A stretch of DNA of 47,018 nt from DASVAL01 sp035649575 (GCA_035649575.1 DASRJH010000224.1:1-47018); one strand, 5' to 3'. Positions 15,673 to 23,690 are shown, numbered from the stretch's first letter. Notes: generated by a model not told the origin, from the sequence alone. Numbers and translations: made by a program.

Positions 15673-16938
15673 GTGAGGCTGGTCGCACTTGCGCTCGTCG
15701 TGCCATGTCTCGCTGGCTGCAGCGGCATCTTCCAGCGCGTGAGACCCGAGGTGCCCGCCAGCTACGCTGTTCTCACCGACGCATCGAGCGGGTTGTCCGT
15801 CGGCAGCGCCGAACGCGACGTGACACCCGAAGTGGGTGGCTACATGGCCGGCTTCGACCCCGCGCGCACGAGCACGAGCGTTGCGAGGCCGCTCAAGGTG
15901 CGCGCCCTGGTCCTGGAGACCGGATCGCGGCGCATCGCGATCGTCGGCGTCGACAACCTCGGCCTCATGCGGGAAGACGTCGATTGGATCAAGAGGGGGC
16001 TCGCCGGGTTCGCGAACGGCGACGTGTTCGTGTGCTCGAGCCACACACATGCGGGGCCCGACATGATCGGCCTGTGGGGCTTCTATTTCATGTCCTCGGG
16101 CCGCGACCGCGACTACCTCGTGCGGTTGCGCGAAGCGACGGCGACGGCGGTTGCCGAAGCGCGTGCCAACGCGGCGCCTGCGCGTCTGCTGCGCGGTCAG
16201 GCGATGCTTCCGCCTTCGGGTCTCGTCAAGAACGCCAACCGCCGGTTCGTGTTCGATCGCCGCGTCACGGTGCTGCATGCACAGGCGCTCGACGACGGTC
16301 GCCCGCTCGGTTCTCTACTGCACCTTGCCTGCCACCCCGAAGTGCAACCGCGACGCAACACGGCGATCAGCGCCGACTTCGTCGGGGCGCTGTGCGACGA
16401 GTGGCGCGCGCGCGGCCACGGTCAAGCCGTGTTCGCCAACGGTGCGCTCGGCGCGATGGTCTCGCCCGACGTGCACCCGCGCGACGAGACCGGCGTGGCA
16501 GCGTTCGGAAAGGGCGCCTGTGATCTCTGCGAGAAGGCCTTGCACGAAGCAGAGCCGCTCGTGGTCGACGAGATCGAGGTGCGTCGGGCCGATGTCTACC
16601 TGCCGATGATCTCGGCCGGCTTCCGGGTCGGCCGCCTGACGACCGTGCTCGAACGCGAGCTGTTCGACGGCGCAGCGCGCAGTACGGTTGGGTTCCTGCG
16701 GCTCGGCAGCTTCGAAGCCGTGGCCGTGCCCGGCGAGATGGAGCCGGTGCTTGCGGCGCGTCTGCGGGCCCAGCTGCGTCGCCCTGATCTCGTCGTGCTC
16801 GGTCTCTGCGACGACGAGGTTGGCTACCTGCTGCGCGACAAGGATGCTCGGGACCCCGAGTTCGCCTACGAGCGTTCGATGAGTCCGTGTCTGTCGGCCG
16901 GCGAGCTCGTGAGCACGGCGATCGCGGGTCGGCCGTGA
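15673..16938 (+). CDS. neutral/alkaline ceramidase-like lipoprotein
   Basis: A 421-residue lipoprotein. The signal VRLVALALVVPCLAGC ends in a clear lipobox (LAG|C), so the mature protein should be lipid-anchored. The body follows the neutral ceramidase N-terminal family: VGSAERDVTPEVGGYMAGF, VFVCSSHTHAGPDMIGLW with the zinc-site histidines, LACHPEVQPRRNTAISADF and VFANGALGAMVSPD. In classical ceramidases the last motif reads NGxxGDVSP; here Asp is replaced (AMVSP) and the protein is much shorter than true ceramidases (over 600 residues). It is best called a ceramidase-family amidohydrolase of unknown substrate. GTG 15673 gives the signal peptide. Confidence 0.83.
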   Translation: MRLVALALVVPCLAGCSGIFQRVRPEVPASYAVLTDASSGLSVGSAERDVTPEVGGYMAGFDPARTSTSVARPLKVRALVLETGSRRIAIVGVDNLGLMREDVDWIKRGLAGFANGDVFVCSSHTHAGPDMIGLWGFYFMSSGRDRDYLVRLREATATAVAEARANAAPARLLRGQAMLPPSGLVKNANRRFVFDRRVTVLHAQALDDGRPLGSLLHLACHPEVQPRRNTAISADFVGALCDEWRARGHGQAVFANGALGAMVSPDVHPRDETGVAAFGKGACDLCEKALHEAEPLVVDEIEVRRADVYLPMISAGFRVGRLTTVLERELFDGAARSTVGFLRLGSFEAVAVPGEMEPVLAARLRAQLRRPDLVVLGLCDDEVGYLLRDKDARDPEFAYERSMSPCLSAGELVSTAIAGRP

Positions 16939-16950
16939 TCGCGTTCGAGC

Positions 16951-17595
16951 TCAGGGATAGCGATATGGATACGGCAGCTGGCCATTGACGGTGTTGAAGA
17001 CGGGCCAGAACAGGTCGTCGATCACCTGAAACAGCAGGATCATGATGACGATGCCGCTGTAGGGGATGCGCCCGATCGCGTCGTAGAGCTTGCGCGCAGG
17101 CGGGTAGAGCCCAGTGACGATGCCGGCACCGTCGAGGGGCTGGAGCGGGATGAGGTTGAACACGGCGAGCAGAAGGTTCAGCATCAGGAACGTGCCGGCG
17201 ATCCTCCGCACGGCCTCCGCGGAATTGCTGTCGGGGCGCGCGATGAACCACAACACGGCAAATGCGATGGCCGCGAGCAGGGTGTTTGCGAGTGGCCCAG
17301 CCGCGGACATGAGCGCTGCCTTCTTGGGGTTGTGGTAGGCCCAGATCGGGTCGATCGGCGCATGGGCGAAGCCGAGGCACATCGTGCCCTTGGTCAGGTA
17401 GAGGCTCAGCAACGGCAGCGCCACCATCCCGAACGGTTCACGCCGCATGTGCGGGATCGGATTCAGCGTCACCTGCCCTGCGTAGTACGCGGTGCGGTCG
17501 CCACCCCACAGCGCGAACAGCGCGTGCGCCGCCTCGTGCACTGTGAGGCTGATGATCAGCGTCACGAACCACAGGATGGCCTGCTCCCAGTTCAC
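16951..17595 (-). CDS. site-2-protease family (M50) membrane metalloprotease
   Basis: A 214-residue multi-spanning protein. The zinc-binding HEAAH lies at residues 20-24 within the first helix (IISLTVHEAAHALFALWGG). The third-ligand motif is FNLIPLQPLDGAGI, and a conserved AAGPLANTLLAAIAF helix lies between. This is the compact PDZ-less M50 type (Rip-like, group III), expected to cut or process membrane proteins inside the bilayer. GTG 17595 overlaps the TGA of xseB (GTGA). It is thus the last gene of the lipB-xseA-xseB chain, a pairing that probably reflects shared expression rather than shared function. Confidence 0.9.
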   Translation of the reverse strand: MNWEQAILWFVTLIISLTVHEAAHALFALWGGDRTAYYAGQVTLNPIPHMRREPFGMVALPLLSLYLTKGTMCLGFAHAPIDPIWAYHNPKKAALMSAAGPLANTLLAAIAFAVLWFIARPDSNSAEAVRRIAGTFLMLNLLLAVFNLIPLQPLDGAGIVTGLYPPARKLYDAIGRIPYSGIVIMILLFQVIDDLFWPVFNTVNGQLPYPYRYP

Positions 17596-17846
17596 GGCGT
17601 CTCCTTCTCATCGTCGGCTGCGCTCTGGTCCATCGCGGCCGCCAGGTCCGCAGTCACCTTCTTCACCTTGGTTTCTGTAGCCGCGAGCTTCTGGCGGCAG
17701 ATGGCCAGCAAGGCAGCGGCTCGCTCCACTTTGTCGGACAGCACGTCGAGGTCGATCTCGCCCGACTCGATATCGTGCAGGATCTGTTCGAGTTCGGCGC
17801 TGGCGGCCGCGTAGGTGGGTTCGCTGCCCTTCTTCTTGTCACTCAT
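17592..17846 (-). CDS. xseB: exodeoxyribonuclease VII small subunit
   Basis: An 84-residue protein, the normal size for XseB. It contains AAASAELEQILHDIESGEID, then LDVLSDKVERAAALLAICRQKL, the conserved helical hairpin of the small subunit, followed by an acidic tail. Several copies bind one XseA to form a nuclease that degrades single-stranded DNA to oligonucleotides. ATG 17846 lies inside the end of xseA (8-bp overlap, ATGAGTGA), a typical coupled arrangement that confirms both identities. Confidence 0.93.
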   Translation of the reverse strand: MSDKKKGSEPTYAAASAELEQILHDIESGEIDLDVLSDKVERAAALLAICRQKLAATETKVKKVTADLAAAMDQSAADDEKETP

Positions 17847-19500
17847 GGGTTGCTCGGTGCACGTGGTCGACGCGGGTGTCGGCATGGCCGTCGCGGAACT
17901 GAACGCAGATGATCTGGTTCGCGGCGAGTCGGGAAACCGAGGGCAATACGCGGCCTTCGCTCGATCGGACCAGCGTGTAGCCGCGCCCGAGCACTCGCGT
18001 GGGATCGAGCAGGCGCTGCCGCATGGCCTGTTGCTCGATCCTCGAGTTGCAGCGCTCGAGGTGCCGGTCTGCCCCATGGCGGACACGAGCGGCCGCCTGC
18101 TGCAGCGTGCTGCGTTCTCGCTGCAGGCGGAACAGCGTCGTGGCCTGCAGCATCCGGCCGGTCGCCGCCAACGCCGCATGCTGTCGCGAAAGGTGGATCT
18201 CGACGGCGCGTTGCAGGCTGCGGGCCGTGCGCACGAGTGCGCTGCGTTGCTCGCCCAGGTGAAGGGCGACCGCGTCGTGCAGGCGGAGCGCGCGTTCGCG
18301 CACGCTGGCGCGGGCCTCTTCGACACCGCGCACGAGCAGGTCGGCAACGGCTGTCGGGGTCTTCTCGGAGTGCGCGATCGCGTCGAGGACCGATTGGTCG
18401 CGCTGGTGGCCGATGCCGACCAGGATCTTGAGCGGGTGGCGCGCGACGGCGAAGGCGACGTCGCGGTCGTCGAACCAGGCCAGGTCGCTGCGCGAGCCGC
18501 CGCCGCGCACGATGCACAAGACGTCGAAGTGTTCGGCGTGCTGCGCGAACCAGCGGAGACCTGCCATCAGACTCGGCTTCAGGTCGAGTCCCTGCACCTT
18601 CACGGGCAGCAGCGTGACCTCGAAACCGGCGCGCGACTCCTGAAGGTGGCGCAGGAAGTCGTTCCAGCCATCGGACTCGGGGCTCGTGAGCACGCCGATG
18701 CGAAGCGCGGGCACCGGGAAGCCGAGCGAACGATTGCGCGCGGCTAGCCCCTGCTGCAGCAACTCGCGCAGGATCTGCTCGCGCGTCAGCGCGAGTTTTC
18801 CGAGTGTGAAGCTCGGGTCGATGTCGGAGATCACGATCTGGAAGCGGCCCGTCGGGACGTAGAAGTCGATTCTGACGAGCGCCTTGATCTCGAGGCCGTC
18901 GCGCAGCGTCAGCTGCGTCTCGCTGCTCGCGAGCCGCGGCAACAGCCGTTCGGCCGTGCCTTGAAACAGCGCCACTTCGACGGCGGCCAGCGCCCGCGGT
19001 TCGCCCCTGGCCTTCTCGACCAGTTGGAAGAAACGATGTGGCCGGCCGGCACTCTTGTCGAAGTCCACGATTTCGCCGACGACCCAGAGTTCACCGGGGA
19101 ACTGCCGTCGCAGACCGTCTCGGACCTGCGCATTCAGGGCCGAGATCGTCAGTGCGACAGCAGTCTCGTCGCCGTCGCCCGGGGCGCCGGCTGGCGGCGG
19201 CGGGCGAAGTGGCAATGCTGCCTGGCCGGCCTTCGGGCCGGTCGGCTTGGACTCGGGAGCGGAACTTGCCCGCAACGTTCCTGCCATCAGAGATGGGATC
19301 TCGGGCGCGAAGTCGAACAAGTGGCGCGAGCACGCCGAGAAGACCTGCTCGACGTGCACAGCGGGCACGCGCCACACTTTGCGCTTGGGATCCCAGCGGC
19401 GCCCGGGCAGTGCCTTCACCATCGCGACCAGGTCCTCGCGATACGGAAACCGGATCAGGAGGCTCGTGCCGTCCGGGTCGAGTTCGACGGAACCGGTCAT
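17839..19500 (-). CDS. xseA: exodeoxyribonuclease VII large subunit with N-terminal HARP-like domain
   Basis: A 553-residue XseA, about 100 residues longer than usual. Residues 13-55 read LLIRFPYREDLVAMVKALPG then RRWDPKRKVWRVPAVHVEQV, which matches the HARP-like motif seen in SMARCAL1 and bacterial SNF2 helicases. A Pro/Ala-rich linker follows. The OB fold starts near residue 105 (SALNAQVRDGLRRQFPGELW, VVGEIVDF). The catalytic region has CIVRGGGSRSDLAWFDD, VGIGHQRDQSVLDAIAH (GHE is usual; here GHQ) and a C-terminal GRGYTLVRSSEG, with long helices between. ATG 19500 is chosen; GTG 19521 would overlap lipB by 11 bp and is possible. With XseB it degrades single-stranded DNA. Confidence 0.92.
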   Translation of the reverse strand: MTGSVELDPDGTSLLIRFPYREDLVAMVKALPGRRWDPKRKVWRVPAVHVEQVFSACSRHLFDFAPEIPSLMAGTLRASSAPESKPTGPKAGQAALPLRPPPPAGAPGDGDETAVALTISALNAQVRDGLRRQFPGELWVVGEIVDFDKSAGRPHRFFQLVEKARGEPRALAAVEVALFQGTAERLLPRLASSETQLTLRDGLEIKALVRIDFYVPTGRFQIVISDIDPSFTLGKLALTREQILRELLQQGLAARNRSLGFPVPALRIGVLTSPESDGWNDFLRHLQESRAGFEVTLLPVKVQGLDLKPSLMAGLRWFAQHAEHFDVLCIVRGGGSRSDLAWFDDRDVAFAVARHPLKILVGIGHQRDQSVLDAIAHSEKTPTAVADLLVRGVEEARASVRERALRLHDAVALHLGEQRSALVRTARSLQRAVEIHLSRQHAALAATGRMLQATTLFRLQRERSTLQQAAARVRHGADRHLERCNSRIEQQAMRQRLLDPTRVLGRGYTLVRSSEGRVLPSVSRLAANQIICVQFRDGHADTRVDHVHRATHE

Positions 19501-19510
19501 GGGATCGCGT

Positions 19511-20116
19511 TCATAGCGCACCGCTCGGGTCGGTGAGCACAGAAACCGCCGCGCTGGCGGCGGCGACCACCTCGTGCATCGCGATGGGCCGATCTGCCGC
19601 CGAGCTCAGATCCGTCATGATGTCGGGTGACAGGCCGCATGGGCGCACCGCCTGCCACGCGGTGAGATCCATCGCGACGTTGATGCCGATACCATGCAGG
19701 TTGATCCAGTGCTTCACGGCTACGCCGATCGAGGCGAACTTGCGGCCGTCGACGAAGACGCCGGTGCCGTCGACCGAGGGTTCGGCGTCGAGGCCGAACG
19801 CCGCTGCGATCCGCACGCCGAAGTTCTCGATGCGGCGCATCCAGTCTCTCACGTCGGGTTTGGGCAGGCGCAGGATCGGATAGACGACAAGCTGGCCAGG
19901 ACCGTGGTAGGTGATCTTGCCGCCGCGCTCGACGCTCACGATTCCCGGACGTAGTTCGCCGGCCGGCGTAGCACGGCCCGCAGTGTAGACCGGTTCGTGT
20001 TCGACGAAGAGGACGCGACCGTCCGCCCCGCCGTGCACGGCGGCGTGCAGTGCTCGCATGCGGGTCAACACGGGCTCGTAAGCGGCGCGACCCAGATTCT
20101 CGACTTCGGGCAGCAA
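19511..20116 (-). CDS. lipB: octanoyltransferase LipB
   Basis: A 201-residue octanoyl-[ACP]:protein N-octanoyltransferase, first step of lipoate assembly. It has the family blocks RGGKITYHGPGQLVVYPI, GRKFASIGVAVKHWINLHG with the catalytic lysine (K126), and VRPCGLSPDIMTDL with the nucleophilic cysteine (C160). The length is normal. TTG 20116 is the only sensible start giving LLPEVENLGRAAYEPVL, the usual first strand; a TTG start suggests low translation. It opens the lipB-xseA-xseB-M50 chain. Its start lies 19 bp from the divergent lipoprotein gene at 20135, so the two promoters overlap. Confidence 0.93.
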   Translation of the reverse strand: MLPEVENLGRAAYEPVLTRMRALHAAVHGGADGRVLFVEHEPVYTAGRATPAGELRPGIVSVERGGKITYHGPGQLVVYPILRLPKPDVRDWMRRIENFGVRIAAAFGLDAEPSVDGTGVFVDGRKFASIGVAVKHWINLHGIGINVAMDLTAWQAVRPCGLSPDIMTDLSSAADRPIAMHEVVAAASAAVSVLTDPSGAL

Positions 20117-20134
20117 GCTGGCAGACTATCGCGC

Positions 20135-20518
20135 GTGGCGTTGCTCGTAACGATCCTCTGTCTTGCCGGCTGCCAGCAGCTGCGCGTGAAACCGGTGCCA
20201 GCCGAGGTCGGCCAGGAGGTCGTCGTAGACGCCGAGCAGAATGGCCAACCACTGGTGGGCCTCGCGATCACGCTGTCCGGCCTCGACGGGCCACCGCGGG
20301 CGGTCGGGGTCACCGGGACGGATGGCCAGATGAGGTTCGTGCCAGATGCAGCCGGCTCCTTCGTCCTCGCGGCCGAGATCGGAGGCGTGGAGACACTGGC
20401 ACCGCTAGCTGTGATTCCCGAGCGTCGGCGTTGGTTGTTCGCGCTCGGCTGCGTGCCACTCGGCCTCGCGCTGCTCTGGCGTAACCTCAGCCGAGCACGC
20501 GATCGACGTGGCTCTTGA
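20135..20518 (+). CDS. small lipoprotein with beta-sandwich-like domain and C-terminal helix
   Basis: A 127-residue protein. VALLVTILCLAGC is a short signal with lipobox LAG|C. The middle (PAEVGQEVVVDAEQNGQPLV, GLAITLSGLDGPPRAVGVTG, TDGQMRFVPDAAGSFVLAAE) looks like a single Ig- or transthyretin-like sandwich. Residues about 98-115 (WLFALGCVPLGLALLW) are hydrophobic and followed by RARDRRGS, so the protein may be held at both ends. Function unknown. GTG 20135 lies 5 nt after a GACTAT -10-like hexamer, so the mRNA may be leaderless. The last 32 bp overlap the convergent thioredoxin gene. Confidence 0.7.
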   Translation: MALLVTILCLAGCQQLRVKPVPAEVGQEVVVDAEQNGQPLVGLAITLSGLDGPPRAVGVTGTDGQMRFVPDAAGSFVLAAEIGGVETLAPLAVIPERRRWLFALGCVPLGLALLWRNLSRARDRRGS

Positions 20519-20807
20519 CGGTGCGCAAGTCGACGTTGCCGGTGAAGCGATCCACTTCCTTGCCGTCGCGGAAGAAGACGCAGGTAGGCACGCTCATGAT
20601 GCCAAGGCCTGCAGCCGAGTCCTGCGCGTTGTCGATGTCGATCTTGTAGACGTCGATTCGACCCTTGTACTCACCGGCCACCTTGTCGATCGTGGGAGCC
20701 AGAGCCTTGCACGGCTGGCACCAACTGGCCGAGAAATCGACCAGCACCGGAACCTTGGCCGCTTGAAGTGTGCTCTGGAAATTGGTGTCGGTGAGTTCGG
20801 TGACCAT
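20487..20807 (-). CDS. trxA: thioredoxin
   Basis: A 106-residue thioredoxin. The active site reads SASWCQPCK (C30, C33), with Q in place of the usual G of WCGPC, which should shift the redox potential. The cis-proline is in IMSVPTCVFFRDGKEV, and the fold is complete from TELTDTNFQSTL to the C-terminal helix. It reduces disulfides in cytoplasmic proteins. The first ATG at 20807 is used. It lies 149 bp downstream of a DUF1858-like gene and an Mrp gene on the same strand, a possible iron-sulfur/redox set. Confidence 0.95.
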   Translation of the reverse strand: MVTELTDTNFQSTLQAAKVPVLVDFSASWCQPCKALAPTIDKVAGEYKGRIDVYKIDIDNAQDSAAGLGIMSVPTCVFFRDGKEVDRFTGNVDLRTVKSHVDRVLG

Positions 20808-20955
20808 GTGGGTGTCTTGCTTGCCAGGGACGCGTAGCAGAAGACGTGTATCTTGGCCAGGGACGGGGACAGCGCAAGTGTTCGCCTCGAGGTGCCACCC
20901 ACTGGCTCGATCCCGTGCGGCTTCGGTCGCAGGGCGCCGCAGCCATGGGACTCGT

Positions 20956-21183
20956 TCAGCCCTCGCGATTCAGTGCAGCGAGCAGGCGGTCGGTGGGGAT
21001 GCCGTTCTGGGCGGCGACCGTCTCGATCGAGTCCTGCGGGTCGAAACCGCAATTCCGGCATCCGCCGAGGTGGAAGTCTCGCATGAGCACCATGCCGAGC
21101 GTCGGATCGGCGGTCAGGACTTCCAGCAGAGTGGTCTTTGGCGTGAAGCGGGTCTTCTTCTGGGTGATGGTCTTGTCGTTCAT
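20956..21183 (-). CDS. DUF1858-like small cysteine protein
   Basis: A 75-residue protein. TTLLEVLTADPTLGMVLMRD is followed by FHLGGCRNCGFDPQDSIETV and AAQNGIPTDRLLAALN. This follows the DUF1858 pattern (helix, a paired-cysteine motif, GI...LLxxLN) found at the N-terminus of ScdA/RIC-type iron-sulfur repair proteins and as stand-alone proteins. The CxxC (CRNC) could bind metal or be redox active. The ATG at 21183 is 14 bp after the stop of mrp, so the two are probably co-transcribed, supporting a link to iron-sulfur metabolism. The function is not proven for the family. Confidence 0.8.
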   Translation of the reverse strand: MNDKTITQKKTRFTPKTTLLEVLTADPTLGMVLMRDFHLGGCRNCGFDPQDSIETVAAQNGIPTDRLLAALNREG

Positions 21184-21197
21184 GAGCTTGTCTCAGT

Positions 21198-22262
21198 TCA
21201 TTCGGCGTTGAGGATGCTGACCTGTTGAGCGACCTTGCCCGCGATCTCGATGAGAGCCCTGCCGCTCGCTGAATCTGGCGCGGCGATCGTGATGGGACGA
21301 CCGTTGTCACCACCTTCGCGAACGGCCATCTCGAGTGGAACCTGGCCGAGCAACGGCACGCCGAACTCACGTTGGATCTTCTCGCCGCCGCCCTGTCCGA
21401 ACAGGTAGTAGCGTTCGGTGTGTCCGGGCGGCGTGAACCACGCCATGTTCTCGACGACACCCAGGATCGGCACGTTCACGGTCTGGAACATGCGGATGGC
21501 TTTCTTGACGTCGAGCACGGACACGTCTTGCGGTGTGGTGACGATCACAGCACCGATGAGGTGCGCCTGCTGACTCAAGGAGAGCTGCGCGTCTCCCGTG
21601 CCGGGCGGCAGATCCACGACGAGGTAGTCGAGATCGTTCCAGGCGACGTCGAAAAGGAACTGTCGCACGGCGGAGTGCAGCATGGGGCCTCGCCAGATGA
21701 CAGGTTGATCCTCGGCGACCAGAAGCGCCATCGACATGACCTGCAGCCCGTGCCGCTCGAAGGGCACGATCCTCTTGTCCACCACCGTGGGCTGGCCGCT
21801 GAGACCCAACATGAGCGGGACATTCGGTCCGTATACATCGGCGTCGAGAATGCCGACGCGGGCGCCTGTGCGTTGCAGTGCGCACGCCAGGTTGACGGCG
21901 ACCGTCGACTTGCCGACGCCCCCCTTGCCCGACGAAACCGCGATCACGTTCTTGACCCCGGGGATGAGGCCCTTGTCGCCGAGCACGGGCCGACTGGCCG
22001 TGACGCGAGCGGTCATCTCGACCGAGACCTGGGTGACGCCCGGAAGCGCCGAGACCGCGCGTTCGGCCTGCGACTTCATCAGTTCCTTGACCGGGCAAGC
22101 GGGCGTCGTCAGTTCGATCGAGAAGGCCACGTGGCTATCGCAGATCCGCAGGTTCTTGACGAAGCCCAAGGCCACGATGTCCTGATGGAGGTCCGGATCT
22201 CTGACCGACCGAAGGGCGTCGAGGACGGCAGCTTCGGCAAGGGCGGCGGATGGCTGGCGCAT
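21198..22262 (-). CDS. Mrp/NBP35-family iron-sulfur carrier ATPase
   Basis: A 354-residue protein with an N-terminal MIP18/DUF59 domain (residues about 8-85: VLDALRSVRDPDLHQDIVAL, TPACPVKELM) and a P-loop ATPase domain. The deviant Walker A is AVSSGKGGVGKSTVAVNLA; DADVYGPNVPLMLG and VDLPPGTGDAQLSLSQQ follow. The family (ApbC/Mrp/NBP35) carries [4Fe-4S] clusters to apo-proteins. Oddly, the usual CxxC that bridges the cluster is missing: the segment reads VENMAWFTPPGHTERYYLFG. Only the Cys in TPACP of the MIP18 domain remains conserved, so cluster binding may differ. ATG 22262 starts the operon with the DUF1858-like gene. Confidence 0.9.
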   Translation of the reverse strand: MRQPSAALAEAAVLDALRSVRDPDLHQDIVALGFVKNLRICDSHVAFSIELTTPACPVKELMKSQAERAVSALPGVTQVSVEMTARVTASRPVLGDKGLIPGVKNVIAVSSGKGGVGKSTVAVNLACALQRTGARVGILDADVYGPNVPLMLGLSGQPTVVDKRIVPFERHGLQVMSMALLVAEDQPVIWRGPMLHSAVRQFLFDVAWNDLDYLVVDLPPGTGDAQLSLSQQAHLIGAVIVTTPQDVSVLDVKKAIRMFQTVNVPILGVVENMAWFTPPGHTERYYLFGQGGGEKIQREFGVPLLGQVPLEMAVREGGDNGRPITIAAPDSASGRALIEIAGKVAQQVSILNAE

Positions 22263-22540
22263 GCGGACCGCGTAATTAGCCTGGTACTGGAGCTATATCA
22301 AGAAGGCGGATCATCCTTCGAGGGTGGCTCAAGGTCGTGAGCGAGCATGAGGTGAACCGTAGTGTGGCGCGATGCATCGGTGCTACTGTGGCGCGGACAC
22401 AACTGACCCTGACGCTGTGGCGGGAGATCTGAAGCGGAAGAAGTCCAGCGCGAGGGTCGTCCAAGGCAGTCTACGTTGAGCTATGCTTGCCCACTTGCTC
22501 TGGCTCGAAACCTCATCTCCGACCGCCCCTAGAACGCCCA

Positions 22541-23446
22541 ATGCTGCTCCGCACTCTGCTCACCCTCGTGTGCCTGAACGCCATCGCGCCATGCCAGAAT
22601 GGCGAAGCGGGCGAAGAGACTGCCAACCCCGATGTCACTCGCCGCATCAACGAGGCCAAGGAGAAGTCGGGGCGCGGTGACAAGGACACCGACAAGAAGG
22701 AGAACCTCACTCCCGAGCAGATGTTGGCGCGCAACATCACGAGCGGTGCTTCGGCGTTCTGTCGATTCTACGCGACGGTCAAACCGGCCAAGTTGATGCC
22801 AGGACAGTCTGGCGTGGTCTCGGTAGCAGCGATCCTGCTGGGAGACGCCGTAATCCCGTCGCCACCTCCCATGGAGCTGATCGGGGCTGCGCAGCAGGGC
22901 GTTGTTGGCCTCGGCGCGATGTCATTCCTGCCGGCGGAGCCTGGCAAGCATGCTAAGGGGTATCTCGGGCGCCCGGTCTACGACAACTACGCGATCTTCG
23001 AAGTTCCGGTGACGGTGTCTCCTGATGCCGAGATAGGGAAGAAGCAGCGCGTCGCAATCGACATGAAGTTCGATCTCTACGACGGCAACTCCGGCCAACC
23101 CGTCGGGCGGTTCGTCGATCAGGTGTCGACCGAGATCGAGATTGGCCGCGCGCTCGACCCGGCAGTGGCCGTGCCGCGGGAGGGAGCCGCGAGGCCTTCT
23201 GCCGAGGGTGGCAAGACGGCGATCGAGCCGACAGCGTCGCCGGTCGCCGAGCCGAAGCCTCAAAGGGTGCTCGAGGGGTCGGTCACACCCGCCGCCGCGC
23301 CTCCGCCGGTCCCTCAGCAGCCCGATGCTGCGCCCGAAATGCCCGTCGGGGTCGATGCCAGCGAGACTTTGCTTCCACTCCCGGTGCTGGTTGGTGGCGG
23401 TGTGCTGCTGCTCGGGATCGTGCTGCTGTTGGCGCGAAAGAAGTAG
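22541..23446 (+). CDS. exported protein with DsbD-N-like domain and C-terminal anchor
   Basis: A 301-residue protein. MLLRTLLTLVCLNAIAPC is a signal peptide. Residues about 60-210 (PAKLMPGQSGVVSVAAILLG, PSPPPMELIGA, YDNYAIFEVPVTVSPDAEIG, VAIDMKFDLYDGNSGQPVG) recall the immunoglobulin-like N-terminal domain of DsbD, but its two redox cysteines are not evident. A Pro/Ala-rich linker (about 215-275) leads to a C-terminal helix, LPVLVGGGVLLLGIVLLLA, and RKK. It is likely periplasmic and tail-anchored; function unknown. ATG 22541 starts the signal. The 278 bp upstream are less GC-rich and contain TATGCT at 22483, a possible -10; I see nothing else there. Confidence 0.72.
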   Translation: MLLRTLLTLVCLNAIAPCQNGEAGEETANPDVTRRINEAKEKSGRGDKDTDKKENLTPEQMLARNITSGASAFCRFYATVKPAKLMPGQSGVVSVAAILLGDAVIPSPPPMELIGAAQQGVVGLGAMSFLPAEPGKHAKGYLGRPVYDNYAIFEVPVTVSPDAEIGKKQRVAIDMKFDLYDGNSGQPVGRFVDQVSTEIEIGRALDPAVAVPREGAARPSAEGGKTAIEPTASPVAEPKPQRVLEGSVTPAAAPPPVPQQPDAAPEMPVGVDASETLLPLPVLVGGGVLLLGIVLLLARKK

Positions 23447-23575
23447 GTCGGGCCGTTCGGCGCGTTCCCCAGGCGGATTGGGGCATGCTGATTCTGGAAC
23501 ACGGCTGGTGGCTCACTTCGTCGCCGCGGCGGGGTGCGGTGCCGACCAAGCCCGGGCTTGCGGCGAACGCGTCCA

Positions 23576-23591
23576 TGGCACGGAAGTTGGT
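23576..23591 (+). promoter_or_regulatory. near-consensus sigma-54 promoter ahead of the sigma-70 family gene
   Basis: TGGCACGGAAGTTGGT matches TGGCACG-N4-TTGCW at every fixed position except the last C of the -12 element (G here), with exact spacing. Transcription would start near 23602, about 90 nt before the ATG at 23691. A dyad CCCCA-N7-TGGGG at 23467-23483, about 95 bp upstream, could be an activator site or a small terminator of the preceding gene. The C-to-G change in the -12 box weakens the call. Confidence 0.4.
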
Positions 23592-23690
23592 CTAGAGCCC
23601 CTCAGGTTCTTGCCGTGAGCCTCTACTCCACTCTTGCGGAGTCAAGGACGGCGAACCTCGTATCACCCAACTTCCAACCCAGACCCCACG

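Noticed and set aside
22276..22464. 62-codon frame on the minus strand in the gap before 22541
   Set aside because: No ribosome-binding site, no domain and Arg/Ser-rich composition; most likely promoter-region noise.
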